A stretch of DNA of 50,571 nucleotides, taken from contig JABANN010000226.1 of assembly GCA_013115125.1 (NCBI GenBank), forward strand, positions 1 to 50,571, given 5' to 3'. The notes under the pieces are model-generated. The model did no database searches and was not told the origin of the DNA. It saw only the letters and a program-made list of their open reading frames with translations. Positions 12,968 through 22,929 of this stretch are shown piece after piece. Within the stretch, counting starts at the first letter, position 1, and every line of letters begins with the position of its first letter. The stretch comes from Perkinsus olseni. Lineage: Eukaryota > Perkinsozoa > Perkinsida. The translations under genes were made by a program, and so were the position numbers.

Positions 12968-13660
12968 GTGTACATTGCCAGAGATCTCACTCTATCTCAG
13001 TCTATCTGGCAACGTCGGAACGATACGAGATCCCCAGAAGCTACTAAAGACACCTTTTTTGTAAGGTATCTTCCGACCCGAGCTATTATTCTCCACGCCG
13101 ACCATGAAGGTGTCACACACTATTATGAGACGTTCGTCGACACCCCGGGTTTGACCGAGACATGTTTCTTCGGCATCCAGGAATGGGAGTATCCCCTTTC
13201 GGACGGGCAGTCGGAGAAGCCTTTGAGGGATCGGATCCTGAGTATGGACCATCCCGTCACGGAGGAACTTGACGGTTTATGCAAGAATGGCTCCCTCTTC
13301 ACTCGCAGGGGGAGGCATCCAACACAGTTGAAGGATTGGGAACCAGATTTGGGAAATTATACGGGGTCGGTTGGCAACGGCACCCTGACGGTGGAACTCA
13401 CGGTTGAAGGGCGCGAGAATCGGGGGCTGCCCGAAAATCACACCCTGCTAATTGCCCCGATCATGCATGATTCGATTGGTTTTCTGTACCCAACTGGAGT
13501 CGGGGAGATGGAAGCAAAAGTTGTGATACTGCGCTTGTCTGGAATGAACGAAGAAAACTACGTGAGCCGTTTGGGCGCGAAGTTCTTCAGAGGCTTCACA
13601 AGAGTGGATCAACAGGGGTGGGATATGATCCTCTATGAAACTCGGAACAGATTCGAATAG
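12968..13660 (+). pseudogene. Family copy C: 5'-truncated paralog (C-terminal half only)
   Basis: The frame carries only the C-half of the family: GVTHYYETFVDTPG, CFFGIQEWEYPLSDG, EKPLRDRILSMDHPV, DWEPDLGNYTG, KVVILRLSG and GWDMILYE, ending at TAG 13658-13660. Recognisable similarity starts near 13050; everything matching the first two-thirds of copy B is absent. The frame has no ATG before MDHPV, so as it stands it lacks a plausible start codon. It could be a remnant, or the last exon of a gene whose upstream exon I do not see. The preserved 190-codon frame suggests recent origin or residual use. Confidence 0.6.
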
Positions 13661-14420
13661 AGGAAGCTCCTCTGCAGCTTCTCCGGCAAGATAATTCACA
13701 GATGTTCTTAATTCTTCATCCTCTACCCATTAGCTGTCTAGTTGATTTTGAGAATAGCGATCGCGTTCACGAGTGGGAAACACAAATAACTCGAGATGCA
13801 ACTTTGAAGCGGCACCACTTTGAACGCCGCCGATAACGACGCCAAAAGTCAGGCCGCAGGGTTTCGCCCTCCGCAAATCACAACCTGGGACTCGTGATAG
13901 CAATCCTACGCAGGAGAATCGGCTTGAGCGAAATTAGCATGCAACCAGAGATCATCGAAAGTTCAATTAAGTTCAATACTAGAGCTAGCCAGATGGTAAA
14001 GATAAGTTCGGCCATGAAGTTATGGAAGCTGTGGCGGACGCAAACTCGACCCGACCCTCCGCTCCCTGAATGCAGAGGTAGGATACTAGAGGCTTCTGAC
14101 TCGACCCAGTCCGGATATGCAGCCGGGAAGCTCCCGGGCCCTACTTAACCATGGTGGCTTCCGCCTTCTCGTTGCCAGCAAATACAGGCTATCGCCTGCT
14201 TTCCGTCTCTGACACTCATGAAGGTCGAACAGGTCAGTGTAGATCCACTCTCCATTGACACTCCCAACCTCTGCCTTATGAGAACTTCGCAACTTGCGAA
14301 TCGCGAGTGAGTCCTTATCGTGGGCCACAATTCGTGGTCAAAACAAGTAGCGGCGAAGAGCAAATAAGCCTCTGATAATGAGGTGAACGGGAAACGTTGT
14401 CGATCGTAATAACAGCATCA
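13661..14420. other. Intergenic region before tRNA-Trp
   Basis: No coding motif recognised on either strand. Frames of 70-85 codons occur but overlap each other antisense and look like chance. Confidence 0.4.
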
Positions 14421-14492
14421 GGCCCTGTGGCGCAACGGTAGCGCATCTGACTCCAGATCAGAAGGTTGTCCGTTCGAATCGGGCCGGGGTCA
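14421..14492 (+). tRNA. tRNA-Trp (CCA)
   Basis: A 72-nt cloverleaf without intron. The acceptor stem pairs GGCCCTG with CGGGGTC, followed by discriminator A. The anticodon stem TCTGA/TCAGA encloses the loop CTCCAGA, giving anticodon CCA. The T-arm is GTCCG-TTCGAAT-CGGGC. The A and B boxes are intact (TGGCGCAACGG, GTTCGAATC), so the gene should carry its own polymerase III promoter. It sits about 50 nt beyond the 3' end of the convergent RSP3 gene. Confidence 0.96.
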
Positions 14493-14544
14493 AATATCGT
14501 CCGTGTACTCGGATATAGTTTCCACGAGGAACCACAATCATGCA

Positions 14545-16315
14545 CTAGAACGATACAACCAGTTCAGCCCAACGACGTGCCAAAGCTATACATGCATCCG
14601 GTTCACACTCTCTCAACCTCCTCATGCGTAACTGAGCTCCGTCGAAGCACCTAGTGTTGGGATAAATGCACTGACAGACAGCTCGCCCCATGCTGGTCGC
14701 CACCTTCTTCCGTACGGCAATCTTTCCCGTGAGGGCCTCATCGAAAAGCTGCTCCGTTGAGTGCAGAAGCTCCCCAGAAGTGATTATGAATAGCTCGAGG
14801 AGAGGTATTGTGGCGAGCTGCAGTGGACTGGAAAAAGCAGGACCGGCAGCCTCAGCCAAGAGCTCCGGCTGGTGCTTGGCGATCCATCGTTGAATCCTGT
14901 ACAGGACGTCCACCAGACGGGCTGAGGAATCGATGCCGACGGGGCCGACGGGAATCTGAGGCATCACAGTGGAAGCTCGGCGTTCTCGTCAATGGGTACC
15001 TTTTTCCCCGTCTCATCTCTCGGGTCGATCATGAACACTCGTAACAGCGCTGTCTCGGGCTTCTGTGCCGATCGTGAGTTTGCTAGTCTCTCCCGCCGAC
15101 TAGCCATCGCTTGGTGTATGAGGCTAATCGTCGCGTCTACTGCTGCTCCTCGCAGCTGGCACTCTTCGGTAACGATTGGTGCTGTCAATCGCAGTAAGAA
15201 CTGAGGCCAGAGGGAGTGCCGTGGCACGCAACATGTTGGGCCTCACTTGCTCAGCCTCGACAAGCAGAGGATCGGTAAATCTACCAACTCTAGCAAGTTC
15301 AGTCACTACTTCATTGATGACTTGCTCCGAAAGCCTGGAGTGGACGAACAGTGACAATCAGGCAGAAGTGATTCACCCGCCTACTTCTTGGCACAAATCA
15401 AGGCCTCGCTTTTCCGCTCGATCGTCTGCCTTGCCCGAGCCCTTTCCTCAGCTTCTCGGATGAGCTTCTGGGCCCGTTCATGCCGTTTCACTTCAATGGC
15501 CTCGAGCTCCTCATATCTGCCACACACGCCGCTGTCCAACCATAGCCAGCCGATATCATCCCTACTTCTTCCTCTCAGCTTCCTGCCGTTCATGCCACCT
15601 TTGTTGGAAGTCAGCAATGGCTGCTTGCTCCTAAGGCACGCGGTATGGAAGACCTCACAGACACTCACCCTATTACCTCTTCCTCTCTGACCTCCTCCAG
15701 CGACTGCTGTATTGTCTTATCCACGATCACGTCAATCACCTCTCTCTGGACCCCATCACCGTCAAAATCGAAGACGTATCTCTCCTCGATTTGAGTATGA
15801 TTATCCATTCCCATCCGCAGAGGAGGCAGAGTTGGCCTGAGAGGGGGAGTCGACAAGGCCATTCGAACGACCGTGTTACTCCCGTTTGTAAGGTGGTATA
15901 TAATCCTCGAATGCGTCTATCTCAGTTCCCACTGACTTTCTCCCTCTCGGTGATATGTCCTGAGGGCAGGCGCACTGGCATGGCAGCCGAAGGAAACTTT
16001 TATCACTTTTTCTATCAAGTTGTCATCGAACCCGAAAGTGCTGCTGTCGCTTCTGTCGGAGCCGACCGCATTAGCAGGCAGAGCCCAGGCCGATACTCTC
16101 TCAAAGACATCCTTCAGCCTCCTCCTCAGCGACTTAGTCGGTGGCCCTATCGGCGGCAGCCTGGTCGTCCCTGTCCGGCTGATGGTGGAATCACTGGTGC
16201 TCCTCTTTTGCTCTTCTATCCTATTCCTGGTGAAATAGCCGATATTGGAGCCCCTCACCACTCGAGGGTCGACCTGGCGGCCTCGGCCAGGAACGCTGTT
16301 GCTTCCCACGGTCAT
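14545..16315 (-). CDS. RSP3: Radial spoke protein 3
   Basis: Anchors the radial spoke to axonemal doublets and binds PKA in other organisms. The N-terminus has DPRVVRGSN, the counterpart of the RVVRGNT block. The core TQIEERYVFDFD followed by VIDVIVDKTIQQSLEEV matches the family's TQIE...LFDFD...VEVLVGKTLEQ segment. A charged coiled coil (YEELEAIEVKRHERAQ) follows, then LSEQVINEVV...GRFTDP. Seven introns of 43-50 nt (15960-16006, 15837-15879, 15631-15676, 15517-15565, 15335-15384, 15201-15246, 14956-14999) give an open frame of 482 codons. The last intron is inferred: without it translation would stop at 14964, whereas splicing joins DETGKK to IPVGPVG and adds 136 residues. The exact C-terminus is the least certain part. 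Confidence 0.9.
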
Positions 16316-16470
16316 TGGGAAGGTCAGGCGACTGTTGCCGGAAACTTAGCAGCGGCAGAATTGACCAAATCAAGCGACGCTCGGAATGGAAACTGCCATT
16401 CGGCAAATTTCGGCGCGATAGATAATAATACAGTGACGATGGGAATAGTACGAAAGTGCAAGAGATACTC

Positions 16471-16483
16471 AGCGGAGCGAAGC
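16471..16483 (-). repeat. Copy of the 13-nt motif GCNTCGCTCCGCT
   Basis: Reads GCTTCGCTCCGCT on the minus strand, about 156 nt upstream of the RSP3 start codon and just past the stop of the next gene. The variant base T matches the copy upstream of SAM50. Confidence 0.8.
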
Positions 16484-16534
16484 AATAATATGATCAGCAA
16501 TCGTTGTTTACGTACACACAATGAGAAGGCCATC

Positions 16535-18359
16535 TCAGTCGATACTAGAACCACTCGATAGCTCTGTGTCACTGCTCGAGCTGCTGCTACTACTCGACGA
16601 CGAGCCAACAGAGTCTTCGTTTTCCTCCCCTCCGCTTTCCGGGGATGTTCGTCTGGCCTCTTCCTCTTGCTGCTGTTCCTCTTCCTTCTGTCGGTGCTCT
16701 CGTTTGACGTCGGCTGCTATTCCCCCGCCACCCTGCTCATCTACAACCCCTTCGTCTCCACTCTCATCATCATCTTCGACATCAGATGCCCGGATGTCCT
16801 CATCGCCCGACTCGAGGTAGTCTCCATCGCCCTCCACACTCACCGAGGAGGATGAGGAAGAGGCCGACTCCCCCAACGACGACTCAGAGCCCCTCCTCGT
16901 TGAATACCCTTCCCCTCCACCCCTCTGTGTCCTCACTCTGGTACTCCTCCTCTGCCCTCCTGTTGTAGTGCGGCTGCCCAGGGCCTCTACCTGCGCTACT
17001 GCCTCCCCCATCGCCTGCTGCTCCTGATGCTCATGGCGACGAGCCAAGCGGGCCTCCCTGAGGTAAAGAACGGTCAAAACGCTCAGGCGGCTTCTTAGCG
17101 TTGCTCACCGGCTAAGGTTCTGCGCCTCCCTCTTCGAACTCCTAGACCTTCGCCCAGACCCGCCCTCCTCTGCCTCGTCATCGTCGTCGTCACCGTCGTC
17201 TGGATGCTCGCTCCGTTTGAGGGCTCGATTGATCTGCTGGTCGAAAGCCTGACAACAAAAATCCCATGGCTCGGGATTGAACCTGCGACCTCGGTAGCAG
17301 AAGAATAGACACCGAGTACCGATACGCTTTTTCCCAGTGCAACCTAAGCTATACACGACCAACATGCCAGTTTATACGATTCAAGAGGGAAACGGTTACC
17401 ACAGTCTTAACCAGCCAGACCAACACCCGTCTTCGCTTGCAAACTCCTGTTGGCGTTGCGCTATGCGTGAGCATCACCTTAGACGTATAGTCGACTCTCT
17501 TCCTCTCCCTCCTCCCCGGGGCCTGCGCCAATGCCTCGGCGTATCTAGCCGCCGCCATTGCTTCCTGCTTCTCCTTCATTGCCAATCTCCTTCCCCTCCT
17601 CTCTGCTGCCTTCACCTCCTGATCGATGTGCTCAGCCAATTCCTTCAAGTTTCGAGCAAGAACTAATTGATGACAATTCGGACACCGAATTGGGCCCGAG
17701 GTGCCAGTAAGTGGTCCTGATGTCACCGCCTGAGAGTTCCCAAAGGAGTGGTACGAAAACTTGCACGCATGCCCACATCGTACCATGTCTTCTTGCACTC
17801 TCTGTGGCTGTCCTCCACAACCATATGACCGTACGCAGCCAGCGTCCATCATGCCATTGCATTCTGGGCAGTGTGCCGGCGCCGGGTGATGGTCCTTAGC
17901 CTTGGCTGACGACCGCTGCCTAGAGTGTTTGATTTGTGCTACTTCCTCGCCTACAACGTAAAATGGAGCAGAGGGAGCATCCCAGGACAAGACCGTACCA
18001 CAGGCCACACAGAGGTTCACTTCACCGTCGTCCTCCTCCTTCCCTCTCTTTCTCTTCTTCCCCTCCCCGCTATTACGACGGCGACTCAGCTTGATGTCAG
18101 TGACTTTCCTATTGAGCTCTGACTTGGCCCTCATGACCTCATCCTCGAGAGAGCCCGCTATAGCTGGTAGAAGGGCTCCTTCCCAAACCGCCAGTTCCAC
18201 GTCGCCGTTGGAGCCCTCTTTCCACACCCTCAGACCCATCTCGCTGTCCCTCACACACCACCACCTGCGGAGACGCTTATAACGGGTGGGAAAGGACTGT
18301 CGACAATACAGCGAGTCCTTGTCCTCAGTGTCGCTGTCAGCGGAGGACACTGAGGACAA
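16535..18359 (-). CDS. Cys-rich protein with long acidic/serine tail, function unknown
   Basis: Not assigned to a family. The central part has CxxC pairs that look zinc-binding: CVACG, CPECN, CGHAC and CPNCHQLVLARNLKELAEHID. A basic helix-rich stretch follows (AAERRGRRLAMKEKQEAMAA), then acidic runs (DDGDDDDDEAEE) and a serine run of more than ten before the stop at 16535. Two introns are supported: 17249-17477 (229 nt, exceptional here) and 17058-17108 (51 nt); the joined frame is 515 codons. The start is unresolved. The open frame begins with TTG at 18359 directly after an in-frame stop; the first in-frame ATG is 18239 and would give 474 residues. Composition suggests a nuclear, possibly chromatin-associated protein. 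The CPNC...H element recalls SGF11-type fingers but lacks the final cysteine. Confidence 0.75.
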
Positions 18360-18364
18360 GGACT
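18314..18364. repeat. 19-bp perfect inverted repeat at the 5' edge of the Cys-rich gene
   Basis: The arm at 18314-18332 is the exact reverse complement of 18346-18364, separated by 13 nt. In the minus-strand gene it covers the first codons of the open frame (serine/aspartate text) and the preceding stop. As RNA it would form a strong hairpin across the possible start region. Confidence 0.9.
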
Positions 18365-18714
18365 AATTCTAATACGCATCATACTCGAAAAGCCTCGGAA
18401 TCAGTTCGCTCGTGCTGCTTCAAGAGTCCTTCGAACACTCTGTACATCAACGCCAATAGTCGTTCTTCATTATCAAACTAGATTGACCCGAGGCCCTACT
18501 TGAGCCCAGTACCCTACCAAGGTACTACCTCCTCCCTTTCAGATCGAAGCCTAGTACTCGCCCGGCCTCTCTCTGCCCTCTGAGGGGTACGTAAGTCGAT
18601 ATGGCAGTGGTGGACTCCACAACGTCATTCCCTGCTGAGGAGGGTACCAGGCACCCCGGGATGTCGAGCAGCAGCCCGAACACGAACCGTATCTAAGGTC
18701 GATGAGTGTACCTC

Positions 18715-19405
18715 TCAAGCGTCAAAGATTCCTACTATTCTCATCCTCTCCAGAACATTCCTCTCAGCCCACATAACGAGCTGCCTGGGGTCCTCTACCA
18801 GGAGGCGGCCCTCATCGTCTGTTGCCATCTCCATATCGCCGACGGGCCGGATGCCAGCTAGGACTTCCGACTCGAAGCCATTCTCAAGGAAGAGCTTGCC
18901 AATCATACGCTCTATCCTAGTAGAGACCTCCTCATCGGTAGTAGTTGCAGCTGGATCTGCACCAAAGCCGCGCATACCACTCCTTTCTCAAATCACAGAA
19001 GTACTACATATAACCGGTTTCCCTAGTGGATGAAGGCACTTCAATAAGATGTCCTTGACGTAGCCCTCTATGATCCGCGAGTCATAGAGATCATTAAAGA
19101 GGCCCATGAAGCTCCAGTGGGCCATCGGAAACTGAGAGGACACGACCCGTCCCCACAGGGAAACTCCTTCTCCTCCCGAGTACCACCTTCAGTCCTCTGC
19201 CAAACTCCGATATGAACATACAGAGGTACATGAAGTCCGTGCTGTTACCGACGCTCATCTCCAACTCCTCCTTAGTCAAGTCTCCCATGTCGCGAGGCGG
19301 GAAGGGCGCCAACTCGCGGCTCTCATTCTTGACGTCCGCCTGTGCATCTTCCATTGGCTGATCCAGTCCTGGCTGCGGAGTAGCGGGACTCGCGGTCGCC
19401 GCCAT
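18715..19405 (-). CDS. Unknown protein, possible DDT-like helical segment
   Basis: From ATG 19405 the protein opens MAATASPATPQPGLDQ, a proline-rich leader. Helical text follows: DLTKEELEMSV, DFMYLCMFISEFGRGL and, after an intron at 19132-19186 (55 nt), FPMAHWSFMGLFNDLYDSR and IIEGYVKDILLK. The STDFMYL...FISEFG...L pattern faintly resembles DDT domains, but I would not call it. A last exon (about 18978-18715) reads TDEEVSTRIERMIGKLFLEN and ends FDA with TGA at 18717-18715. The junction between the second and last exons near 18985-19045 is not fixed; one GT-AG pair keeps the frame but has a poor acceptor. No function can be stated. Confidence 0.55.
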
Positions 19406-19946
19406 TGGTCGAATGAAAACATGCACAACATGACGCACTTCGCTCCGCCGTTATTGATTAGCTCAACCCGTAGAGAACGAGGGTCAACATCAGATATCAT
19501 GTTTACTATACGGTTTATTACGACGACACTCCGCGGTAGAGGAGCGACAGCACAAAAGATGCTTCAAGGCTACTGCCGCCGGTTACGGTCTAGCCGAGAC
19601 CGGGAGCTCAAATTAGCGAACAGAGCTGCCGTACCGTCATACCTACAGAGGTCCACCAGAAAAAACATCAGCGGGGAGATGAGAGTACCTCATAAAAGGC
19701 ATGGGTCGATGGTAGCCCGGGGTGGGGTACATCCCCGAGTACACTGTGGAGGGTCTGGCGGCAGCAGAGGCTTCGGGCCACCAACTGGACTTCACTCCAC
19801 TACCGACATCATAACCCGTACCACCCCCACCGAAGAAGACCCCCTCAGGCGGACTGAGCTGCGATGGGTGCTGTCCTTCTCCTATAGCCGATCGAGACCT
19901 TCTTAATCTGGTCCCTACTTAAGAATCTGGCTGCGATACTATCCCA

Positions 19947-20622
19947 TCAACCTTCAGACCAACCTGTCGTCCTCCTGCCTTCAGCCTCTGAGCTGTGAGG
20001 AATCTTATAAGCTGGCGGGCAGTAGTAGCGAGGCTTGAAGAGCTCCTCACCAAACGGTGTCGACGGATGGAAGTATCTTCTATGATTACGGTTAGCACTT
20101 CCAGCGGAGCGATGCATACTTCCGTTCCTGTCGTTGCTGTTCTTGCGGTCGGGCCTCTGGTTGACCCGAAGGACCATCCGGAGCAGTGACCGGCCTCGGG
20201 ACTAAGAAGAGCTTCCAAAGCGAACGCCCAGAGCACACTCCCCTACTTTGAGCCCTCTGTAGAGGTGGCTTGCACATCCAGCTCCCTGTGGGTAAAGGTG
20301 GTGCCGCCTCCAGTACCTGACACCCCCCTTCCTACCTAGCGAGACCACAGTGAGTACCCACCTGATGGCCTCGGAGGACAGTAGTACTCCTGCCAGCTGT
20401 GGGAGAGCCGTACCCGAAGAGGAACTTGGTCTTGGGTTGATGTCCGCTGTAGCCAGGGGGATAGTCGCTTCGCTCAGGGACTTCCTACAGGGGCGAGAGA
20501 GGTGTTTCCCAATGATCAGCAATTCTGCTTATTACCGGATCGGTCATGAAATGGTACGTCGATCGGAAGACAGATAAATCCGGTACGGACATTCCGGAGG
20601 GGTAGTAGCCACCGGACGCCAT
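19947..20622 (-). CDS. CIMIP2/FAM166-like (DUF2475) ciliary microtubule inner protein
   Basis: Recognised from DYPPGYSGHQPKTKFLFGYG, close to the family pattern PGYxGHxPxxKfxfG. Members of this family sit inside axonemal doublet microtubules in other organisms. The gene is a chain of five small exons. Introns at 20485-20535, 20317-20361, 20202-20246 and 20080-20119 (51, 45, 45 and 40 nt) give a 165-codon frame from ATG 20622 to TGA 19947. The start MASGGYYPSGMSVPD follows in-frame context and the frame closes exactly, which supports the model. The C-terminus has FGEELFKPRYYCPPAY. The fourth intron carries the 13-nt motif. With RSP3 and the dynein heavy chain it is the third axonemal gene in 26 kb. 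Confidence 0.75.
20103..20115 (-). repeat. Copy of the 13-nt motif GCNTCGCTCCGCT in an intron
   Basis: GCATCGCTCCGCT on the coding (minus) strand, four nucleotides into the 40-nt intron 20080-20119 of the CIMIP2-like gene. Confidence 0.9.
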
Positions 20623-20772
20623 GAAGCCACGGCCAATGCTGCTCAGGAGTAGGGAAAGGTGCGGTATTACTATTAATCAACACGACAACGACTAAGTGTT
20701 ACTTGAAACGGAGAATTCCAAAAATACTTGAATGGTAATTGAAGTGGTATCAGGAAGCAGCAAGGGGTGGGA

Positions 20773-22047
20773 CTAAGCCCGGCAACCCGGCGCCTCAGGA
20801 TAGAGAGTGCATTCCTTCATAAGGGTGTTGGCCATGAGGAGGGAGGCCAAGCTGGCAAGCAGGATACCGAGGTTGGAGGTTGCGAATCCTAGGTTGACAC
20901 ATAGCTCTCGATGAGTATCAGGGATATCTTCCCGGCGTTGAAAGAGGAACATACAGTTCGAGTAAGAGGCACCACCCATGAGGCCCACTACTAACATGAT
21001 GCTGATGTACAGCCAGGTCATGGTAGAATAGTTACCACCGACATTTCCTCGGATGAAGTGGAGGCTCGCCTCCAAGGCCCAGAAGACCAGAAGCAGGAGT
21101 TGCAGAAAAGTTGGTATCCATACTCGCCGTATTTGGTACCACGTCACTGAAGCCCGGGATATGAGCACGCCAATATTATAGGAGATGTTGCAAAATCTTA
21201 CAGTAGAACGGGCGAAGGAAGAGGCTTCAAGTGGAAGGCCAACAGAGGCCCGGTCAAGAAAGCCCGTGAGTATCCAGTACTCGAGGAAGTAAACCGCGGT
21301 GAGGTTAACTATGATGCCTCCCGCCATGGCCAAAGCCACTTTGATACTACTAAAAGACAAACTACTACTACTGACACTATTGATGGCGACCTCGGTCGGC
21401 TTATCGTTCGTCCCTACGACGGCTGCATAGGAATTAGCTTTCTTGTCAATGTAACGAAACAGGACCCAATAAATGGGTATGGTGATGATCATACCCAGCA
21501 TCACGTACGAGTAGTGGATGCCAGCGGCTATCAGGAGGGAGTACACCAGGGGCCCTACGATACCCGCAAGGCCTGTACCCGCGCCCCAGGCCCCGATAAG
21601 GGTGGCTGGCAGCTTGTGCAGGCGAGAGATGTTATTAACCTCCCCTATGGCCTGGGCGAAGCCAGTGAGAACCGTCCCGATAAGGGAGAGGGCAAAGCCG
21701 AAATTGGGGTTCGCTAAGATCGCTGCCAGCGCTAACAGACCGTAAGATACCGTCTGGAAGGTCAAGGTAACAAAGATACGTTGCTTAAAGGAAAACCTGA
21801 AGGCCACTCGGGAGTGCAGCATCGTCATACCGAAACAACCCAGGAGGAGCACCAAGGTAAACATACTCATGAAATTAACTTTACCGAAGTGGAAGGCCAG
21901 ATCGGCGGCCACCGCGTTAACTAGCGTGTAACCGTTGTTATTGATGATGCCAAGAAGGCATGAGCTGATATAAATTCGCCAATACGTTGCCCTTGGCATG
22001 TCGCTTCCGACCGGTGACCCTGAGCCCCTCGAAGAGGACGACGACAT
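20773..22047 (-). CDS. CLN3: CLN3/battenin-family lysosomal membrane protein
   Basis: Multi-pass membrane protein of the CLN3 branch of the major facilitator superfamily, in animals and yeast located in lysosome or vacuole. Family marks in order are LLGIINNNGYTLVNAVA near the N-terminus, WGAGTGLAGIVGPLVYSLL, VYFLEYWILTGF, YNIGVLISRAS and GLMGGASYSN, followed by RELCVNLGFATSNLGILLAS. About ten hydrophobic segments are visible. From ATG 22047 the protein has 424 residues, close to the usual 430-440. The frame extends upstream to a TTG at 22074, but ATG 22047 is the first in frame. It is unbroken by introns, unlike its intron-rich neighbours. No lysosomal sorting signal was assessed. Confidence 0.93.
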   Translation of the reverse strand: MSSSSSRGSGSPVGSDMPRATYWRIYISSCLLGIINNNGYTLVNAVAADLAFHFGKVNFMSMFTLVLLLGCFGMTMLHSRVAFRFSFKQRIFVTLTFQTVSYGLLALAAILANPNFGFALSLIGTVLTGFAQAIGEVNNISRLHKLPATLIGAWGAGTGLAGIVGPLVYSLLIAAGIHYSYVMLGMIITIPIYWVLFRYIDKKANSYAAVVGTNDKPTEVAINSVSSSSLSFSSIKVALAMAGGIIVNLTAVYFLEYWILTGFLDRASVGLPLEASSFARSTVRFCNISYNIGVLISRASVTWYQIRRVWIPTFLQLLLLVFWALEASLHFIRGNVGGNYSTMTWLYISIMLVVGLMGGASYSNCMFLFQRREDIPDTHRELCVNLGFATSNLGILLASLASLLMANTLMKECTLYPEAPGCRA

Positions 22048-22158
22048 GAATGGAAAACCGCTGCGGGCCGGCAATGGCCATACCCACTAGGATGTGATTG
22101 AACGCAATAAGAGATTAACGGAGGAAACCGAGAAGACAAGTTGGCCGAGGTGTGGTAC

Positions 22159-22929
22159 TTAGTTCTTCTCCTCCTTCTTGGAAGCCTCCTCGAAGTCACC
22201 CTCGAGCTCGGGGACCTCCTCGTCGTCCTTGGCCTGCTGCTCCTTGCCCTTCTGCTGAGCCTCCTGTGCGAGCCTCATCTGGTTGGCGATCTCCTTGAGC
22301 ATGGCGACGTTCTCAGGGCCGAGCTGAGGGATGATCTCGGGCATGAGCTCATCGACAGTCTTCTCGGCAGCGTTGCCGCCGGAGACAACGAAGGTGTTGG
22401 CACCAATGGCGGCTTGGACTGAAGAGAGGACCAGTGGCGTTTGATCCTTCCCACACGCTGCCACAGTCAAGTCAAAACCCCGCCCTTCGGAAGAGGCCGC
22501 CCCCTTGCCTTACACTTCGGCCTCTCGAAGTGGATAATGTTCGAGTCAGCCTTGAACATGTTAACCTCATCGATGCCTGAGCAACGGATGATGATGAAAC
22601 TGACCCACCCCTACCCCCATACGTTCGTTCCCAACCTACCAGGGATCTCGTGGCAGCCAAGTCGCTTGAGCATGCCGAAGAGCTTCTTGTCGTCGCTGGC
22701 AGCGCTGGAGCCGCGATGGACGGCCTTCCTGTTGAGTCTGGCCGAGCCTAAGGCACACCACTAGTGCCATAGCGAACACTGGCAACGGCCCCGAACTCAA
22801 ACGACACCCCATCGATGACGAATCGACCAGCCCTCTGAAACTACCTCTGCCACCGGCACGCTGGGCACCATCACCGAGCTTGGCGCGGAGCTGAGCTCTT
22901 GCTTCGAGGATCTTCGGGTCGGTCTCCAT
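22159..22929 (-). CDS. Nascent polypeptide-associated complex subunit beta (BTF3)
   Basis: Ribosome-associated chaperone subunit that pairs with NAC-alpha at the tunnel exit. The N-terminus ILEARAQLRAKLGDG is followed by the basic ribosome-binding stretch RLNRKAVHR and by DDKKLFGMLKRLGCHEIPGI, the hallmark of the family. The NAC domain continues with DEVNMFKADSNIIHFERPK and ANTFVVSG. An acidic tail (VPELEGDFEEASKKEEKN) ends at TAA 22161-22159. Three introns (22748-22844, 22577-22639, 22419-22513; 97, 63 and 95 nt) are about twice the usual length here and give a 172-codon frame from ATG 22929. Confidence 0.95.

Noticed and set aside
17640-17720. SGF11/SGF73-type zinc finger in the Cys-rich protein
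   Set aside because: CPNCHQLV...H resembles it, but the final cysteine ligand is absent, so the assignment is not supported.
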